Source of the DNA: Utricularia gibba
Lineage: Eukaryota > Streptophyta > Magnoliopsida > Lamiales > Lentibulariaceae
Length of the DNA stretch: 64,000 nt
Direction: 5' to 3'
NCBI GenBank assembly: GCA_002189035.1
Contig: NEEC01000010.1
Location: 186,001-250,000, forward strand
Part shown: piece by piece, positions 59,990 through 64,000 of the stretch
Numbering within the stretch: position 1 is the first letter of the stretch
How the letters are laid out: each line of letters begins with the position of its first letter
Translations under genes and position numbers: made by a program
The notes under the pieces: generated by a model
Database searches by the model: none
The model's input: only the letters and a program-made list of their open reading frames with translations
What the model was told of the DNA's origin: nothing

Positions 59990-60470
59990 CCCCAACACAA
60001 CCTTACATATGTATCATCAATTGTAGCCACATTCTAAAAAACATATGTAAAAGATGTGTCTACTTGGAACTATTTGAACTTTCCTTCGCATATACATTCT
60101 CCATCAACTATTGGGGTCTCTAGGAGTACCTCATAATGGCAAAGGATCATATGCAACATCTTTTGAGAGTATCGAGACTGTCTCGGTGCTCTTCCTATAA
60201 ACATGGTTCTACATTTGCATTTTTTTATGGTGATTTAAGATTCCTAAAAACATGCAAACTATCTCCAAAACTATGACATATTTTCTAGTTTTTAAACTAG
60301 AACGATTTTGTAACAGGCTACATAAAATACTGAAAGCATCTCGGCTAATTCTCAAGTTCTCTATGGATGCAATGTTCACGTCACTCACCAACCTATTAAT
60401 ATACTCAACTTGTTTAGGAATCATTTATGTAAGGGAATACCCGCGTCTCACCCTATATCCCGTACAGTAA
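59990..60470 (-). pseudogene. PIF/Harbinger-like transposase N-terminal remnant
   Basis: In the minus frame, MIPKQVEYINRLVSDVN, RISRDAFSILCSLL and YVIVLEIVCMFLGILNHHKK (60424-60215) match the helical N-terminal region of plant Harbinger nucleases (IP.QV..LDRLV, R..F..LC.LL, EQVAMFL.ILAHHKK). A continuation after a stop (ESTETVSILSKDV, then a WK.FK-like piece) reaches about 59990. It is better preserved than the copy at 12900-14150 over the shared part. No ends were found. Confidence 0.7.
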
Positions 60471-62639
60471 TTTTTCCAATATAAATATATTAACACATTC
60501 ATCCCAACTAAGTATTCAATGAATACTGCCGCAGCCGACTCAAGACATGACCCTCACTGGAAAAATCCATGTCCCCTCAACGATAACAAAAATCGAGCAA
60601 AAGAAATCCACACACACAGCACCACTGATTTTGAAATTGGAAAATCAGAGAACACATCCACTATAGATGTGCTGCAGTAGACAAATTCACCAAGAACAGA
60701 AAACACACGTACTGGAAGACCCACCTATTTGCGCCCAAAGTGCACATGACGCTGCTGGCAATTCATGATACTTGCATCTGGTGTCTGTAGATCTGCGTTC
60801 AAATTTGTACGAGGTGAGTGTAAAACTGGAAGCAACACCCCTTGTTTAGTTAAACCGACCACCTCCCCTAGGTTTAGTTAAACCCAGCTTGGCGGGTTCC
60901 CATCGGGTATATAGGCAACATGCGGGTTTATTTTTACACGCTTGAAACCCATGTATTAAACGTGAGTTTATCTCTAAACCCACGCCGTAATCCAACTCAA
61001 CCACCCAACCAAACGTGGCCTTATGGAATAGAGTTATATGACTAATTAATTTTTCACAGAATGCTATATAGAAAATTGACTTATGGAACCGGAATATTAG
61101 TAAACCCTATAATAATGAGAACTCTAAGTATTTTTATGTTTTAATGAAGATGAGAGGCAAAACAAAAGAAATATTTGGTATGATGTGTCATGGAAAATGG
61201 TTTATATAATTGAGAGCTATAAAAGAAGAGATATATATTTGTTCAAATATGCATATACGAATGAAGTTGAGGACTGTTCATGAATGAAGCATAGACAGTA
61301 TCATCACTCATGAATACATTGTTAGTTTTTTAAAGGAATTTGAAGCTAGTTCCTGAAAGAAAATGGATTAAACACCTCTTTTTTCTACTTAATCCTGAAG
61401 AAACAAACTTCAATATCCATTTTAAGATTATAGGATAATAATTCTAATTGAATTGTAGTACAATTGTTACAAAAAGTAATTGAAGAATATCAAACAACTT
61501 TTACCAAAGGAATACAAATACTTGATGGAGTTTTCCTCATGAATGAAATGATTAACGAAGTGAGAAGAAACAAACAACAGAGTTCATTCTGAAAATTGAT
61601 TTCAGAAGGCATATTACAACATAAATTGTAAACCCATGCTTAGAATAATGAAAGAAATGAGTTTCTCAATGAAATAAATATCATGAATTTCGTCATTATT
61701 GCATTCATCTTCATGGTTTGTATTAATGAATAGTATTTTAACAAACTTCTTTCCAATGAGTGAAGGTCAAGGATAGAGGGATCCAAGGGTTCCACTCATG
61801 TTTCCAATGTTAGCAAAAATACTCAATTATCTGATAGATAAATAAGAAGTAGATCAAAGAGGTGGAAATGATTGGAAGAGAACAATTGATGTTAACAAAT
61901 ATATAGTTCTCAACGGTATAGTAGTGTTAGAAGAGTGGTCTGAACAGGATTTGATACAAGTAAGATTTATTTTAAACAAATTCTATTATATACCAAAAAT
62001 GAAAATAAATATAATTAAATCAGTTTTAGTCTGATTAAATGTTAAATACAATTTTTTTTATTATTTTCTATGTTTTGTTAAAATGTAATCAAAGTCATCG
62101 AAAAGAGTCTAAAATAAAGGTTTATATGTTTTCTTCATGTAAGTATAGTTTTCTTATTATAAAATTTTTTACTCCTTTTTTCGTTAGTTTAATTGGAGTC
62201 AGTAAATGATTGGAGATATGGCATAATTATCCAAAATAGTATGAGAGCAAAATTGGGAAAATGGTCTTCCACAATTCCATTTGAAGAAAGAGGATGTTTA
62301 CAATGCACCATGATGCGCACAGTTAAATTGTGATTGACTGTATAAGGAATCATTCCAACTATCACATCAAAATAAAAATTGTGGGACTTGCACAATAATT
62401 GATTTGAAAATTAGAATTGCAGGGGAATCATATTGTGTTGTGGTGTAGGTTATGGTCTTTTTGCAGCATCTCCTTTAGTTAGGTTCATGAGTTGAAGTTT
62501 TTACTTTTAGGTTTTGATTATGAGTAAGGTGAAAAGTAGCATCTTACACCCTTACAATTCGAGGGAGGTACAATTTATCTATAATCTATTGAATCCTAAT
62601 CTAACTATGGAGAAATAATGACCTTATAGATAAGTCATT
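60471..62639. other. Unassigned spacer
   Basis: 60500-61020 is more balanced in composition and non-repetitive. The remainder is AT-rich with no recognisable protein segment. Nothing specific can be supported. Confidence 0.3.
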
Positions 62640-62990
62640 TGGTCATTAGAAACATTCAGGCATATATTGAGAATTCTATTTTGAAGGAAAAGTGTTATAG
62701 TTTACATTGATTCTTTAATCATCATGAGACACTTCTGTTGGCTTGCTCCTCCTTCCAAAGTGAATTGAAAAGCTCTCAAATAAATCGAATCTTCTATCAT
62801 TCTAGCACTCCTCAATAAATAATAAACTGTTGTTATATTGTCTATGTGCTCATGGAGATTTTCACCAATCTTCCCATAAAATTTCAGCAAGAAACTAATC
62901 ATGGGTGACTTGAGCTCATTAACTACATTATTTGGAAATCTAATACATAGATCTCTGTAAGTATGATCACTAGCGTCTAATTCATTTAGA
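62640..62990 (-). pseudogene. Retrotransposon gag remnant
   Basis: In the minus frame 62902-62702, MISFLLKFYGKIGENLHEHI is followed by RMIEDSIYLRAFQFTLEGGA. This matches the retrotransposon gag domain (P.F.G...ED...H...F......G...D...R.FPFSL...A..W). It ends in a stop soon after. It lies next to a family A LTR, but no link between the two can be shown. Confidence 0.6.
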
Positions 62991-63071
62991 GTCTAAAAAG
63001 AATTCAAGATCCCTTGCACTAGAAGAACACAAAATAATTTAACACCACTCCCGAGCAATGACACTAATTCG

Positions 63072-64000
63072 ATAAATGAAAATTATGTGATCATTATAAT
63101 ACAAATAAAATTATGTGTAAAATAAATTTATAATTCCTAATCCTTATAAAATACAAATTCAACACAAAATGCACAGTACATTTTAAGATCGAACACAAGA
63201 GCTGATGTTTGTTTTATTAAAATAGGATACAAAGGCACAAAATAATTTTAGTTTAAGTTTTAGTTAAGACTAATATTAAACAAATAATAAAATATGAAAT
63301 TGCAGAAAGCAATAGAACAAACGGTAAAATTAGGTTAAAAAGAAATAAAACATGGGCACCTTAGGGATTTTAGAACAGTGTGCTAATATGACCTTTGTTC
63401 TAAACACTCAAAAATGTTAACTAATTTGAGATTGTTTAGGTCTACCTAGACTAATCAATATGATTTTTTAGTTCTAATTTTTCTTGAATTTTCTAGACCA
63501 TCCTTATACTTAAGTCTATCATTTCGTAAGATAAATAAGATTAGATCTATCCAATTTTATTGGTCTTTATCCAAGAAAATCTACCTGTTTACCCACATCC
63601 CAACCCATTGGTCTACCTATAAGTTGGGTTATCTATGTTAAGTACTCTTCCTTTTTTCCATCTCATGAATCTATGCTGGAATATTGAGAAAAGATACACT
63701 AGCATTCTCAAGTTTTGGATCCTAATTTAAACTATAAACATTTCTCCCAAAGCACCACAAATACCTTGGCCACTCATAAATAAACTAAACAACTCAACTT
63801 CATAAACTAAAAATAAACCATGTTCATAATCACAAATTTAAAAGTAGAACAAATATAAAACATGCATAATGCATAAAAAAAGAAAAATTCAATTTGGATT
63901 CTTCGTCGCTACCATTTCCAGCTTGAAACAATAGCAATGGTACTAGATTCAATACTGGAAGAGCTTCAGGTTGAAATCTTCTTCTCAATCATCTTCTTCC
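63072..64000 (-). mobile_element. Family A LTR (copy A7), running off the window end
   Basis: It starts CGATAAATGAAAATTATG and continues with ATAAATTTATAATTCCTAAT and TATAAAATACAAATTCAAC, as in copies A6 and A8. The signature appears as TAAGATCGAACACAAGAGC (about 63182). The last part (63890-64000) resembles the U3-proximal coding-like stretch of A1 and A3. The other end is outside the window. Confidence 0.65.

Noticed and set aside
1-64000. CRISPR arrays, bacterial operons, rRNA or tRNA genes
   Set aside because: None seen. The only tRNA-like signal is the retrotransposon primer-binding site at 53181-53201. The repeats are LTRs, terminal arrays or slippage repeats.

Overview
The window is nuclear DNA of a flowering plant. 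It is AT-rich, its genes have short GT-AG introns, one gene encodes a chloroplast-type arginine biosynthesis enzyme, and most of it is LTR retrotransposons plus Mutator-like and PIF/Harbinger-like DNA transposons. I cannot name the species. About 5 kb looks like functional gene sequence, in three islands separated by about 29 kb and 21 kb of nested, decayed mobile DNA.

Island 1 (1-3440) holds the last six exons of glutamate N-acetyltransferase (ArgJ, + strand). A two-exon conserved plant gene of unknown function converges on it from the - strand. Island 2 (31330-33720) holds an unprocessed H2A.W-type histone pseudogene (+) and a single-exon conserved plant gene of 217 aa (-). Island 3 (55280-56350) holds a three-exon heavy-metal-associated-domain gene of the SODIUM POTASSIUM ROOT DEFECTIVE type (-), with an apparent one-base frameshift in a homopolymer.

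The mobile DNA is layered. I delimit three main LTR families by comparing copies within the window: family A (about 0.9-1.4 kb, ends TGATA...TATCA), family B (about 1.17 kb) and family C (about 1.55 kb). Several copies are solo LTRs with perfect 5-bp target duplications, and they sit inside one another or inside older elements. Family A lies in a Ty1/copia reverse transcriptase gene and in a family C LTR. Family B and a 6-kb MULE lie in another family C LTR. A third family C LTR lies in a Ty3/gypsy pol gene. One family B copy is still attached to a tRNA-Asp primer-binding site and a gag-like region.

The most notable element is the MULE at 6023-12024. It carries a degenerate mudrA-type transposase (MuDR, MULE, SWIM and CCHC segments) and, downstream, a Ulp1/SENP-type (C48) cysteine protease domain. 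The protease keeps its His, Asp, Gln and Cys residues and two recognisable introns. The element ends are inverted arrays of a roughly 30-bp motif, flanked by a 9-10 bp target duplication. A second observation is a 7-14 bp inverted-repeat hairpin at a nearly fixed position in five family A LTRs, with a compensatory base-pair change between two copies.

The remaining sequence (43.5-46.1 kb, 49.1-51.2 kb, 56.4-58.5 kb, 60.5-62.6 kb) is AT-rich, and I can assign no function to it.
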